Shown here piece after piece: positions 55,025 through 63,910 of a DNA stretch of 64,000 bases (its first letter is position 1; each line of letters opens with the position of its first letter). The DNA is from Crocinitomix sp. (lineage in GTDB: Bacteria; Bacteroidota; Bacteroidia; Flavobacteriales_D; Crocinitomicaceae). The stretch lies in assembly GCA_013138735.1 (NCBI GenBank), contig WTCE01000030.1, positions 1 through 64,000 of the forward strand, read 5' to 3'. A program made the position numbers and the translations under genes. The notes below the pieces were generated by a model. It made no database searches. It had not been told where the DNA came from and was given only the letters and a program-made list of their open reading frames with translations.

Positions 55025-55759
55025 TCAATCAAATAAGCTAAGGATCTTCTTTTGTCTCCATTTCATCATGGTTCGACTCACGTCAAATTTGATGTCTGAA
55101 CGGATTTCTTTTTTTCGTTTCCCTTTACCAAATTGCGAGTCGTAATTTGTTTCAAGGTGCCTAATATGCGCTTCGACAGCTAAGTCAATCATATGTTTAT
55201 CAAACTTTTTGGCATTTGCTGTTCGTCCAACTCTTCCACTGTATTTTTCACAGGCATGTTTGGCAATATCAAACTCTCTTTTGACAGGGCAAGATGGATA
55301 AAATTCACGGATGGCAAGAGCAAAATTTTCGATATACACTGCGTCTTGTTTTACACGAACAACCGCCGCTTTTTCATTTTTTAGATCTCTCGTTTTTTGA
55401 TCGGCGGCACATTCAAGTTTGGCTTTTTCAATTGCTATCGCTTCTACATATTGTCCCTTGCGTTCAAAACGTTTTCGGCGTTGATTCCATGCCAAGAGCA
55501 CTCCACATAGTGCAGAATGCTTTTTTGATCGCCTTGTTAAAGCTGCATTCCCTGGAGGTAATAAAGGATAGTCAACAAAATCAGAACAGGTAAAACAAGT
55601 TCCTTTTGATTTTTCAGTTTCACCAACAAATGCCGCTCCTAGCAAAATAGGCGCATAGCATTTTTGACATTTTAACTTTTGCTTTTTTGTTAAATATATA
55701 TTTTGAGATTCTGTAGCCAAATTGTTGTGTTTTCCCTGTAAATATTGCAAATTTATCAA
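55025..55759 (-). CDS. DUF2293 protein with N-terminal zinc ribbon
   Basis: Two Cys pairs (31/34 and 55/58, LKCQKCY and GTCFTCSD) form a probable zinc ribbon. LPPGNAALTRRSKKHSALCG and the C-terminal block IREFYPSCPVKREFDIAKHA, then YSGRVGRTANAKKFDKHMID and LAVEAHIRHLETNYD, match the DUF2293 family as I know it. The family is widespread but uncharacterised; zinc-ribbon plus basic helices suggest nucleic-acid binding. Start is a TTG at 55759 (a later TTG near residue 14 is possible). Confidence 0.75.
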   Translation of the reverse strand: MINLQYLQGKHNNLATESQNIYLTKKQKLKCQKCYAPILLGAAFVGETEKSKGTCFTCSDFVDYPLLPPGNAALTRRSKKHSALCGVLLAWNQRRKRFERKGQYVEAIAIEKAKLECAADQKTRDLKNEKAAVVRVKQDAVYIENFALAIREFYPSCPVKREFDIAKHACEKYSGRVGRTANAKKFDKHMIDLAVEAHIRHLETNYDSQFGKGKRKKEIRSDIKFDVSRTMMKWRQKKILSLFD

Positions 55760-55792
55760 ATTGTAATAAGAAAAACGGCTTGTGCGTCGTGT

Positions 55793-55955
55793 TTATTCCT
55801 CAACTGATGTATATCCCGCTAAGCCATGCAAATATTTTATAATTTGATTGCCTCCTGGTTCACCTGCGTGATAATGGTAACCTCTTGTATCATCTGAATG
55901 TCCGCCGCATTCGTCCAAATCGCTTGGTTCATTTTTATACTTTTTAGCTACTGTG
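55793..55955 (-). pseudogene. C-terminal remnant of a YHYH-domain protein
   Basis: In the gap between two genes, in a frame different from both, the sequence reads LDECGGHSDDTRGYHYHAGE then PGGNQIIKYLHGLAGYTSVE and stops at 55793. The CGGH...GYHYH arrangement is the signature of YHYH-family secreted proteins. Only about 50 residues survive: a stop precedes it and no signal peptide or N-terminal part is present. It overlaps the last codons of the 295-residue gene, so a deletion or gene replacement probably joined them here. Confidence 0.6.
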
Positions 55956-56831
55956 CTTTTTTATTGCACAATAGACTCTTCTGTTCTTGAATTTATTAAT
56001 CTTGTATTTTTTAAAAACATGAAGCCTAATGTTTTTAAAAATTCGTGTTGTGTTTTGCCCTTTAATTAATTCATTGAGTTGTTTCTTACTTGTTTCTTGG
56101 TAATCATAGCCGTAATTATTTATTAGACCAACTAGCATTAACTGCAATCCAAAAAGGCGATCAGCTTTAAACCCTGCTTTATCGCGTTCAACATTATCTA
56201 AATAATCACCTAAAGGTTCGAAATTAGAATAATTCGCATCATATTTTTCTTCAAATTCATTAAACGAAATCACAGTCTTATCCTCCGTAATCATCCATAA
56301 AAACATTCTCTTAAAAGCATCTCTAAAAATTAGGTCATTTTCAACTTCATTTCTCGGGACATTTAATTCGTTTACTAAGTCTCCATCATGAAAAAATTCT
56401 GGAAAAACTTTTAAATATTTCGCGAAATCAAGGTCAGTCTTAGCTGAAATCGACGTATCAAGAAATATTAAATCTTGCTCGATTATATGAATCCAAGCAA
56501 AAAACCTCAATATTCTATATAAAAAGGATTTGTAGTAATAAGTTTTTCTATCGAGCCATTCAGAAGATAGCGGGTAGTTTTTTGTATAATTTTTAAACCT
56601 GCCATTCAATGAATGTGCTGAATGAATTAGATGTCCTTTATTTTTTGCCAAAACATCTTTAATTAATTTTCGCTGTTCATATTCATAATTGCTTTTAAGT
56701 TTTGAAGAGTGTATTTTCCTTTCAAGAAAATTCTTGCTACTGATTGAAATAATAAACGTTAAAAGAGAAGTTAAAGCCGCAATTAATGCTGCTTGCACTT
56801 TGATGTCTAAGCTAAGAAAGTAATCGATCAT
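55944..56831 (-). CDS. Membrane-anchored protein, unknown function
   Basis: One N-terminal membrane segment (about 14-33: ALIAALTSLLTFIISIS) anchors a 260-residue cytosolic, helix-rich domain with many Lys, Asp and aromatic residues (YYKSFLYRILRFFAWIHIIE, DRLFGLQLMLVGLINNYGYD). No family is recognised; such single-anchor helical proteins occur beside defence or conflict genes but no motif ties it to one. Its stop lies inside the YHYH remnant. Confidence 0.6.
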   Translation of the reverse strand: MIDYFLSLDIKVQAALIAALTSLLTFIISISSKNFLERKIHSSKLKSNYEYEQRKLIKDVLAKNKGHLIHSAHSLNGRFKNYTKNYPLSSEWLDRKTYYYKSFLYRILRFFAWIHIIEQDLIFLDTSISAKTDLDFAKYLKVFPEFFHDGDLVNELNVPRNEVENDLIFRDAFKRMFLWMITEDKTVISFNEFEEKYDANYSNFEPLGDYLDNVERDKAGFKADRLFGLQLMLVGLINNYGYDYQETSKKQLNELIKGQNTTRIFKNIRLHVFKKYKINKFKNRRVYCAIKKHSS

Positions 56832-56906
56832 ATTAGGTTTGGGTTTTGAAGTTAATGGTTGTATAGGTTTGGGTTCTATGCTTACGCCGAAGCTACAATA
56901 TAGACG

Positions 56907-57872
56907 CTAATGCTTTTTTACTAATTCTGATTCTATTTTTGCTTTTAATACTTCTAATAATTTCTCCTCAAAATCTTTTATGATTCGTTCAGCCCAATAA
57001 TTGGCATAGAAGTTCATTTTTGAATTTAAGATATAATCGCAATTTAATGTCAATTTAGTTCTACCATTTTTCAATTTCAGAAGTGAATAGGCTATGTTTT
57101 TAAACTTAAAATAGTCGCTTTGTAATAAATGCTTATCGGTTGGGGTGTCTCTAAGTTCCGATTTATCAATATGAATTTTGAAATTAACGAACTTAAAGGT
57201 GTCAATTTCAGAGATTGTTTCATAGAGTTTTAAACCTTCTGTAAAATACCCTATTCTATATTCTTCCCCATCAATAATTTCAAGTTCAGACTTTATTGGC
57301 CTTGGAACACCAATATAATTATAGAATCCATAGTTGTATTCATCCGCCTTAATTTCTGGAACTTCAATTAAATTATTCCAAACCATTTCGTTATGAGCAT
57401 TAATAATGATTTCAGATTTAACGCTATAAGTTTCTTGACTGTTTGGCAAATAGACCTCGAGAGGATTTAATAATAGGGGTAAAAACACAATCGAATATAG
57501 TTTATTAGATTTCCTGTTTTTAATAAAACTGCCTAATAATAGCCCCACAAGTCCTGCTGATAGCAAAAAGGGAAAGGCTATAATTAAGATACACAACCAA
57601 TCTTCTAAGCCACTTGATAGCGCAAACAAAAAGAATAATATAACGCTAAAGATTGGAAAGAAAAACTGTTTCCATCTGGATTTTAGTATTTCATTCCGTG
57701 CAAATAGAATTGGAATTATTGCAACAATAATTGGGACAACCCAAATAAACGTTACGCTGTAAATATCATAATAGTCATAAATATCACTGGGACCTGCATT
57801 TTCGCAAAGCATACGAAACCCCAAGCCATATAATGCTCCCAGTAGAATTCCTAAATATTGCATGATTTTCAA
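56907..57872 (-). CDS. Membrane protein with SRPBCC-like domain
   Basis: The N-terminal 150 residues contain four or five membrane segments, starting GILLGALYGLGFRMLCENAG. The last 170 residues (KSEIIINAHNEMVWNNLIEV, GYFTEGLKLYETISEIDTFK, GRTKLTLNCDYILNSKMNFY) follow the pattern of SRPBCC (polyketide cyclase-like) hydrophobic-ligand domains. The combination is seen in Bacteroidota but is uncharacterised. It stands alone, 75 nt before the next gene. Confidence 0.65.
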   Translation of the reverse strand: MKIMQYLGILLGALYGLGFRMLCENAGPSDIYDYYDIYSVTFIWVVPIIVAIIPILFARNEILKSRWKQFFFPIFSVILFFLFALSSGLEDWLCILIIAFPFLLSAGLVGLLLGSFIKNRKSNKLYSIVFLPLLLNPLEVYLPNSQETYSVKSEIIINAHNEMVWNNLIEVPEIKADEYNYGFYNYIGVPRPIKSELEIIDGEEYRIGYFTEGLKLYETISEIDTFKFVNFKIHIDKSELRDTPTDKHLLQSDYFKFKNIAYSLLKLKNGRTKLTLNCDYILNSKMNFYANYWAERIIKDFEEKLLEVLKAKIESELVKKH

Positions 57873-57949
57873 TTTGTTGTTTTTAGTGGGTGTTAGTGAT
57901 TTTAGTTAAAACAGGTATTTAAACTATTTCGTTTTATGCTGCCAATCGG

Positions 57950-58501
57950 CTAATTAAGTTTATAATTTTCTAATTGATTACAAAATTCAATGGACTTATC
58001 TAAAATGTCTGTGTTCAATTCAAAAGATTGATAATTTATATTTATTGTTGCTTCTCTATTTTTAGTGTAACATGCTATTACAGGGCTCAGTTCTGACGAG
58101 CCTTTTCCAAAGCTATAAACATCCTTAATCAATTCATTTTCAGAAAGAAAGGCAGCTAATAACTTGTCTTTACTTTTTATACTTAAATCACGACCAAACA
58201 CCCTTCTTCTGAACCAGTCATGTTCCATAATATGAAAAGCATTTAGTGCGCTATTTGTCAATTGGCAGGTTATACTAAACTTATATTTGTCAGGATTATT
58301 TCCCGAAAGAAATGATGGAGCTGTAGATGTTCCCCATAAAAATTCGCATCTAGCGATTAAATTAAAATCTGTTCTATCTTGCTCAAGCGTAATTATTCCT
58401 AATGGAAGATTACGTATTTGGAAACTTAAATCATACGTCCCTTGCCACTGTTTATACTCACAATTGTATTTTTCTGATATTTGTTTTAACCTTTCTTCCA
58501 C
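57950..58501 (-). CDS. Hypothetical protein, 183 aa
   Basis: A soluble protein with short strands and helices (LPLGIITLEQDRTDFNLIAR, FLSENELIKDVYSFGKGSSE). No signal peptide and no recognised family; the start is ATG. Its 5' leader contains the AAAGTTAGAAATTATTGGCT stretch seen after hipA. It may be an accessory gene of the hip region or an unrelated insertion. Confidence 0.5.
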   Translation of the reverse strand: MEERLKQISEKYNCEYKQWQGTYDLSFQIRNLPLGIITLEQDRTDFNLIARCEFLWGTSTAPSFLSGNNPDKYKFSITCQLTNSALNAFHIMEHDWFRRRVFGRDLSIKSKDKLLAAFLSENELIKDVYSFGKGSSELSPVIACYTKNREATININYQSFELNTDILDKSIEFCNQLENYKLN

Positions 58502-58614
58502 TTTCGTTATTAATCGGGACGTTTGTTTAAAGTTAGAAATTATTGGCTGCCGTGCAAAGTGTTGGGCTATTACTATGTCAGTTAGTTAAGACTGTACATA
58601 TGGTTAGCGCATAT

Positions 58615-59913
58615 TTATTTCATTGTCAGTATTAAATTACCTTCTATTATTTCTATTTTTTTCTTACTTATTTCATGTTCTTTTGCAATTGAAGGCCATT
58701 TTGAGAGAGCAGATATAACTTCATCAATAATATCATTCGGTCTCTTGATCATATTGTCATTCGCGATTTTTATTAAATCACTTCTTTTAAAACCTTCTCT
58801 TTTACCATTTATTGACATTTGATGTCTACTTGTATTCCTCCCTTGTTCTGGGTTATAACTATATGTGATATCATAGGCTGGTGCTATTTTCCACCTTTCC
58901 CCCTTAGGCAATAAAAAGGAAATATTTTTAGTGTGATCATCTTGATTTCTTCCGATCACATTAAATACCATCCTTCTGAACATTTGTTCTATTTGATCAT
59001 TACCTAATTTTAGTCTTCTCATAACTTGGAAGAGTTGTTCATATGAAGTTGATCCAATATTGTTGAAATCGTAGTGGGCAATTCCTGACAAGGTTTGCAT
59101 ATGAATTTTTTCTCCAAACTCCCTATCAAACCTTTTTGTCATAAAATGACTTCTATCTGATTCAACTATTAATTTACAGTCATTCATTTCAATACCACAT
59201 TGTTTTGCCATTAAATTATATGCATATTCAATTTTTCCATATCCTTTTGGATCACCTAATTCATTATCTTGAATGCCATCAAATTTAAGCAGCCAATGTT
59301 CGTATTCTTTACTTAGGTTTAAATTGCCCGAGACTATTTTTTTTGTATTTTTTTCTATTGCAATTACTGCTTTCGGCCTCATACCTCCGGCTGATGTTCC
59401 TACTGAAATTATTTGCTCAAGAGCCTTTGTTTTGTCATCTTTGAAAGAAGTATTTAATGATTCTTTCTTTTTCATGATTTTAGAAGCAATTTTCACTAAT
59501 TCTTCAAGTTGGATATCTTCTATTTCATCATTCTGTTTTGTGATTGTTGGTTCAAACTCTAATGCTCCCATTGCTCGATTACCTACATAGCACAACCTTT
59601 CAATTGGAGTGAAGTCATTTGGAGACCTTCCATTTTGACTAAGCCAAATATCTATTAGTGCGTTACCAAATTTATCTGGTAATGAGTCAGACAATAGCCC
59701 AGGTAATTTTTTAAATGTAATTGGATTAAGGTTTGGAAAAGAATAAATTCTTTTCCCCATTTGTAACGCTTCAATTGGCATTATTAATGGTGCTAAATCT
59801 ATTTCTTCTTTTATAAATTCTTTGCTAAATTCAAAAATTGCAACTTGTTTGTCATTATCCCATATTGCAGCTCCTACATTTTTGTTCCAAATTTTAATGC
59901 TTACTTCTGCCAT
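58615..59913 (-). CDS. hipA: HipA-family toxin kinase
   Basis: A 432-residue serine/threonine-type kinase of the HipA family, near full family length. Visible features: N-terminal couple domain (about 1-120), Gly-rich loop GTSAGGMRPKAVIA (172-185), EHWLLKFDG (205-213), catalytic N-Q-D-D-H-x-K-N (323-330) and the metal-binding AYDIT (346-350). The kinase in characterised relatives phosphorylates a tRNA synthetase and stops growth. It follows hipB with no gap (stop and start are adjacent), so it is co-translated and neutralised by its partner. Confidence 0.9.
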   Translation of the reverse strand: MAEVSIKIWNKNVGAAIWDNDKQVAIFEFSKEFIKEEIDLAPLIMPIEALQMGKRIYSFPNLNPITFKKLPGLLSDSLPDKFGNALIDIWLSQNGRSPNDFTPIERLCYVGNRAMGALEFEPTITKQNDEIEDIQLEELVKIASKIMKKKESLNTSFKDDKTKALEQIISVGTSAGGMRPKAVIAIEKNTKKIVSGNLNLSKEYEHWLLKFDGIQDNELGDPKGYGKIEYAYNLMAKQCGIEMNDCKLIVESDRSHFMTKRFDREFGEKIHMQTLSGIAHYDFNNIGSTSYEQLFQVMRRLKLGNDQIEQMFRRMVFNVIGRNQDDHTKNISFLLPKGERWKIAPAYDITYSYNPEQGRNTSRHQMSINGKREGFKRSDLIKIANDNMIKRPNDIIDEVISALSKWPSIAKEHEISKKKIEIIEGNLILTMK

Positions 59914-60225
59914 TTATCTTGATTTTTTTGATGAAGCTCTTTTCTTTTTATTTTTGTTTTTAAGCTTAATAATTTCTATTGGACTTATTTCTTGGACTGG
60001 AACAAGGCTTTCAATATTCTCTAGAATGTGCAGTGCTCGCATTATTTCTATTATTGACGAGAGATTGACTCCCAAGCCTCTTTCTATTTTACTAATTGAC
60101 ACTCTACTTATTCCAGTTTTAGTTGAAAGCTCATTTTGTGTCATATTATATTGCAATCGCTGTTGCTTGAGTCTTTCTCCCAATAATTCTTCTATTCTAT
60201 GATTTGTTAGTGAATACCAATCCAT
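59914..60225 (-). CDS. hipB: HipB-type antitoxin and repressor (XRE HTH)
   Basis: A 103-residue helix-turn-helix protein: RLKQQRLQYNMTQNELSTKT at about 18-37 then GISRVSISKIERGLGVNLSS to about 57, the standard XRE motif. The C-terminus is Lys-rich (KLKNKNKKKRASSKKSR). It should bind the operators at 60267-60376 and repress hipBA, and also bind and inhibit HipA. The two genes together form a type II toxin-antitoxin operon. Confidence 0.9.
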   Translation of the reverse strand: MDWYSLTNHRIEELLGERLKQQRLQYNMTQNELSTKTGISRVSISKIERGLGVNLSSIIEIMRALHILENIESLVPVQEISPIEIIKLKNKNKKKRASSKKSR

Positions 60226-60693
60226 AATGTATATATAAATTTACGTTAACGCTTTATTTGCTCTTTAATGTTAATAAAGAGCTACATTAATTACAAATAT
60301 AGCAAAATGATTCAACAATGTTAATAAATGTTTACATTAATAGCGACAAGCAATGATTAAGTAAACAAAAGTTTACAATGTGTATGTAGATTCTAATAGT
60401 TGCGTAAAACGTCCTTATCAATGCAACTTGATTTGGCATGACTGCTGAAGGTAGGCATGCACATCATTCCTCGACATTATAAACCTACTCTTTTTTAAGT
60501 TGCTAACGAATTATATATTCTATGTGTCGTTGGAATACTAATTGACATTGTGCATGGTTTTAGTGAAATTAGCATACAATGAAACACAGAATAAAAAAAT
60601 ATGCCACAATTGTTTTCGCAGTTTTTTTTAGGTGCATTTGTTCCTTTAATAATCCTTAAGCCTAAAACAGTCTTGTTAAGGCATCTTTGGCAG
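60226..60693. other. Intergenic region upstream of hipB
   Basis: The first 150 nt hold the operators and promoter of hipBA. A TATATATA run near 60230-60236 may belong to the leader or promoter. The rest shows no convincing gene; a 37-codon frame at 60601-60714 was considered and not accepted. Confidence 0.5.
60267..60376 (-). promoter_or_regulatory. hipBA operator repeats
   Basis: Two 25-bp copies at 60267-60291 and 60317-60341 begin AATGTTAATAAA and end TACATTAAT, differing only in three inner bases, with starts exactly 50 bp apart. Each has dyad symmetry (AATGT...ACATT). A third, shorter palindrome GTAAACAAAAGTTTAC lies at 60361-60376 and shares the GTAAAC/GTTTAC core. They sit 42-150 nt upstream of hipB, the expected position for autoregulatory HipB sites. 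Confidence 0.75.
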
Positions 60694-61254
60694 TTATTGT
60701 CTATATGGATCTAAATTATTCATCAAACTTATCCAGTTCAAATGGGGACCAATCGCCATTAAGTTAGCAAGATCAAGATGCCTATTTATAAATGGTCTTT
60801 CATTAAGATTTAATCGTACTAATCTTTCGCATAAAGATGTGAAAATTTCGTGAGAATTCATTTCCTTTCTTATCGATAATTCGAATGCTTTTCCAAAAAG
60901 CTCAAACCTTTTTTTTCTAACACCTTTATTAATTCGCGTTTTTATTGAATGCGACTTGGAAGAGGAAACTTCAAAGAAATATTCACCCCTCAACTGAGTA
61001 CCTAAAACATATAGTTTGATCCATCCAATTATCTCGTTGTATTCGTAAGGATATGACTTATTCTCGAAAAGTCTATTTTCTATATCATCAAGGTTGTATT
61101 CAGGAACTGACTTTCGTTGAGGTTCAAGTGAAGTATGAATATTAGATCTTAATTTATCTAATTCTTGCAAGTATTTTTTTTCAGAACATCTATAAATTGG
61201 TATATCTAAAAAGTAACTTTCCATTTTTTTTTTCAGTTTTGGGCAATAGAGCAT
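60694..61254 (-). CDS. Hypothetical protein, 186 aa
   Basis: A basic, soluble protein (TRINKGVRKKRFELFGKAFE, FTSLCERLVRLNLNERPFIN) with no recognised family. The ATG at 61254 is used; the ATG ten codons later (61224, MESYFLDIPIYRCSEKKY), preceded by an A-run, is an equally good start. Loose spacing suggests its own transcript. Confidence 0.55.
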   Translation of the reverse strand: MLYCPKLKKKMESYFLDIPIYRCSEKKYLQELDKLRSNIHTSLEPQRKSVPEYNLDDIENRLFENKSYPYEYNEIIGWIKLYVLGTQLRGEYFFEVSSSKSHSIKTRINKGVRKKRFELFGKAFELSIRKEMNSHEIFTSLCERLVRLNLNERPFINRHLDLANLMAIGPHLNWISLMNNLDPYRQ

Positions 61255-61332
61255 GACGGTTGTGTAAAAATAGGCCTTTATGGTGAACCAGCTTTGCTGT
61301 AATTTTATTTATTGTTAGGTTTTTGCTTTTAA

Positions 61333-62760
61333 TTATTGAACGAGTAATTTGAACATATCATTCTTTTCAGAACTATTGTTTTCGACATAAACAAAATAGA
61401 TTCCCGGAATTAAAACCTGATCGTTTAATCTAAGTTCAGAGCCCGAAAAATCTGTATTTAAAAAGATTATTTTTCCAGCTACATCATAAATACTTATTCT
61501 TGTTTGGGGTTTTAACTCACGACTAAAATTCAAAAGCTGTGAATGATCATAAGGATTTGGAAAAATTGAAAGCGTATACTTTTCTTGATGTAACTTTTGT
61601 GCGACACTTAAATACTCCAGATGAATTGTATTTATTAAGTTTGGTAAGCCTCTACTCGCGTGAGTTAAAACTTCGGGTTCACTTAAGTTTATACTTTCTA
61701 AGATTAAATTACAATCGGTTCCAATTGCGTCTAGATCATGAATAACAGATAAAAACAGTTCTCCACTACAAGCAATATAAATTTTCCCATCTGGAGCAAT
61801 TTGCATTTGTCCCCAGACAATTTCTTCATTTGAAATAATAACTTCTGAACCTAGAATATCGTCTGCTGTCAAATTATATTGATAAAGCAACGAATACGAA
61901 GGCGAAAAATGAGGGTTTGTAATGTATAATAATTCTCCTGACGGTGAAAATTCGCAACCATACTGACCCCATTCTGGGTAAATTGCTATGTTAGGGAAAG
62001 TAATGGGGTTGCTTATGACCCCGCTACTTTTATCAAAATCCAATACTTGAAAATCATTATGGCGAGTTGCCATTGCGATCTTGTTCCCAAGAGGAGAGCT
62101 TTGTAGTTGACCATTCACGTAATAATCCCATTCAGAATTATCAATTAGAATACCAACTTCGCTTACAATGGGTTCGGCAATAACACCGTCTGGTGTGAGC
62201 AGGTGCGAATAAAATTTATTTCCAGCCAGACTATGTGTAATTACCCATGCGTCACGGCCATTTTCATGGCGTACAGCTGTTATTTTGTCACATACCGAAT
62301 CCATTAAAACAACACCTTTTAAATCAGAGATATCTCCTAAGCCTCCGTTTAAATTCATGTCGATAACCGAATATCTTAATTCTTGTGAGTATCCTCCCCC
62401 AGTCATTTTGAAGAGATAGTAGAGGTTGTTAGAATTTGGTTTGCGTATTATAATTGGAGATTGAGTGTGATGATTATATCCTCCAATTTCATCAGATGTT
62501 GGCATTTCAATTTGATTCCGGTCATAGTTATGAGCTCCATCCGAATAAAACAATAGATTTCCTAGACTGTCACTAATACTTGAACATGCTGTACAACAAA
62601 TTTCGCTATCCTCTATGGGCAATGGAGGGTCATAGTTAAAATCTAATCCAACGTGGCATCCAAAATACCACATATTACCTTCATTTTGGGCAAATGTGGT
62701 AATACTAAGAACCAATATAAATATGACTAATGTTTTTTGAGCATGATTAATAGTTAACAC
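61333..62760 (-). CDS. T9SS-exported WYFG-type surface protein
   Basis: A signal peptide (LVIFILVLSITTFAQ) precedes NEGNMWYFGCHVGLDFN, the opening of a Bacteroidota family of exported beta-propeller-like proteins (repeated units such as GGLGDISDLKGVVL, YGCEFSPSGELLYITN, QMQIAPDGKIYIACSG). The C-terminal 80 residues are a T9SS sorting domain (IFPNPYDHSQLLNF, IYDVAGKIIF, LIPGIYFVYV). The start is a GTG at 62760, preceded by GAGGAG-like purines. It would be displayed on the cell surface; a role in adhesion or gliding is conceivable but not shown. Confidence 0.85.
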   Translation of the reverse strand: MLTINHAQKTLVIFILVLSITTFAQNEGNMWYFGCHVGLDFNYDPPLPIEDSEICCTACSSISDSLGNLLFYSDGAHNYDRNQIEMPTSDEIGGYNHHTQSPIIIRKPNSNNLYYLFKMTGGGYSQELRYSVIDMNLNGGLGDISDLKGVVLMDSVCDKITAVRHENGRDAWVITHSLAGNKFYSHLLTPDGVIAEPIVSEVGILIDNSEWDYYVNGQLQSSPLGNKIAMATRHNDFQVLDFDKSSGVISNPITFPNIAIYPEWGQYGCEFSPSGELLYITNPHFSPSYSLLYQYNLTADDILGSEVIISNEEIVWGQMQIAPDGKIYIACSGELFLSVIHDLDAIGTDCNLILESINLSEPEVLTHASRGLPNLINTIHLEYLSVAQKLHQEKYTLSIFPNPYDHSQLLNFSRELKPQTRISIYDVAGKIIFLNTDFSGSELRLNDQVLIPGIYFVYVENNSSEKNDMFKLLVQ

Positions 62761-62878
62761 GAAATAAATCTCCTCATGGTTGGTTAAATTCAGTTTAGGT
62801 CAAATGGTAATAAAACATAACATCCCGCTATAAACCATCCGTCAGCTTCGAGATTACAACCTAAATTAGCCCGTTTTC

Positions 62879-63826
62879 TCACCCTACCCAAGTTAACTGC
62901 TCAAAAAGATAAGCATAAAATCCGTCAACATCAATATCAGTAACTACATTCACAGCATAGCCTTCAGAACTTTGTACAATATTTCCTTCATCTGAACCTT
63001 CGGTTACATTAAGCAAGAATTGCTGCTCAATAGTATACAATGAAGGTTGATCAAGATAAGCTGTTGTGACGGTATCCCAAAAGGCATAACCATCTTCAAA
63101 GGCCACCATAGAATACATTTGACCAGCTAAAGCATACAAAGGATATTGCTCACTATCTGGTGCAAAGTCAAGCACTATTTGAGGCGATAGCATTACTTCG
63201 TTAGTCGCGTTCAAAGGGAACATGGTTAATGGAATTCCTGAAGCCAAGATTTCTTGTACCGCAAAAGGATCCCAATAGGCATTCCATTCTGCATTGGGAT
63301 TGGCGCCAGGTGACAAACCTGGATCTACATTTCCAGTAGCTGGTGGTAAAGCTCCACCCATCCAAAGAATTTCAGCAATACCATTTCTGATATTAGCATT
63401 CATGGATAAAGCAGTTGTTAAGGGAGTCATTGGTGAAAGCACTAAAATTTTCACATTTTCTCCTCCTTGATCCATATTGTTTTGAATCAAATCCACTATC
63501 ATTTGTTCACCACTTACTGTTGAAGGTGGAACAGTATTGGGCGTAATATTTAACATGGGCAACATATTGGCCATCATTGAATATTGGCGATAAGTCCATG
63601 GAAAAGCATTGATTGCCCGAGCGGTACTGGTTGTTATTGGAATATTGGGTTGCTGCATTAGGTTGAGTACTTTTTGCGTAACATCAACAGTAGGCGCAGC
63701 GCGACAATCAGCATTTACGACTACTATTCCCAATAGATTTATGTTTTGCATTGTGGCTACCAATGCGACAGAAATTAATTCGTCCACGGCACCATCTTGA
63801 AGGATGATTAAAGGTTGTTTGCTCAT
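62879..63826 (-). CDS. Nucleoside hydrolase-like protein with altered Asp motif
   Basis: The 315-residue fold shows the family's N-terminal LIILQDGAVDELISVALVA, LVLSPMTPLTTAL and ILWMGGALPP segments and the C-terminal YAFWDTVTTAYL. Normally the calcium site is D-x-D-x-x-x-D-D; here it reads DGAVDE, with the last Asp replaced by Glu and the first position changed. Hydrolysis of nucleosides to base plus ribose is therefore uncertain; a related activity or a non-catalytic role is possible. No signal peptide is present. It stands alone on the minus strand. Confidence 0.8.
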   Translation of the reverse strand: MSKQPLIILQDGAVDELISVALVATMQNINLLGIVVVNADCRAAPTVDVTQKVLNLMQQPNIPITTSTARAINAFPWTYRQYSMMANMLPMLNITPNTVPPSTVSGEQMIVDLIQNNMDQGGENVKILVLSPMTPLTTALSMNANIRNGIAEILWMGGALPPATGNVDPGLSPGANPNAEWNAYWDPFAVQEILASGIPLTMFPLNATNEVMLSPQIVLDFAPDSEQYPLYALAGQMYSMVAFEDGYAFWDTVTTAYLDQPSLYTIEQQFLLNVTEGSDEGNIVQSSEGYAVNVVTDIDVDGFYAYLFEQLTWVG

Positions 63827-63910
63827 AGTTTTGGTGTTAGGTTTAATATTGTTTTTCTCCTACTACTGCAAGCCGTCTACCTTTTAAATGTACAAAAATG
63901 TTCTGAATTA

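Noticed and set aside
60601-60714. 37-codon hydrophobic frame beginning MPQLFSQFFLGAFVP
   Set aside because: Too short, overlaps the end of the 186-residue gene on the other strand and has no known relative; could be reconsidered if expressed.
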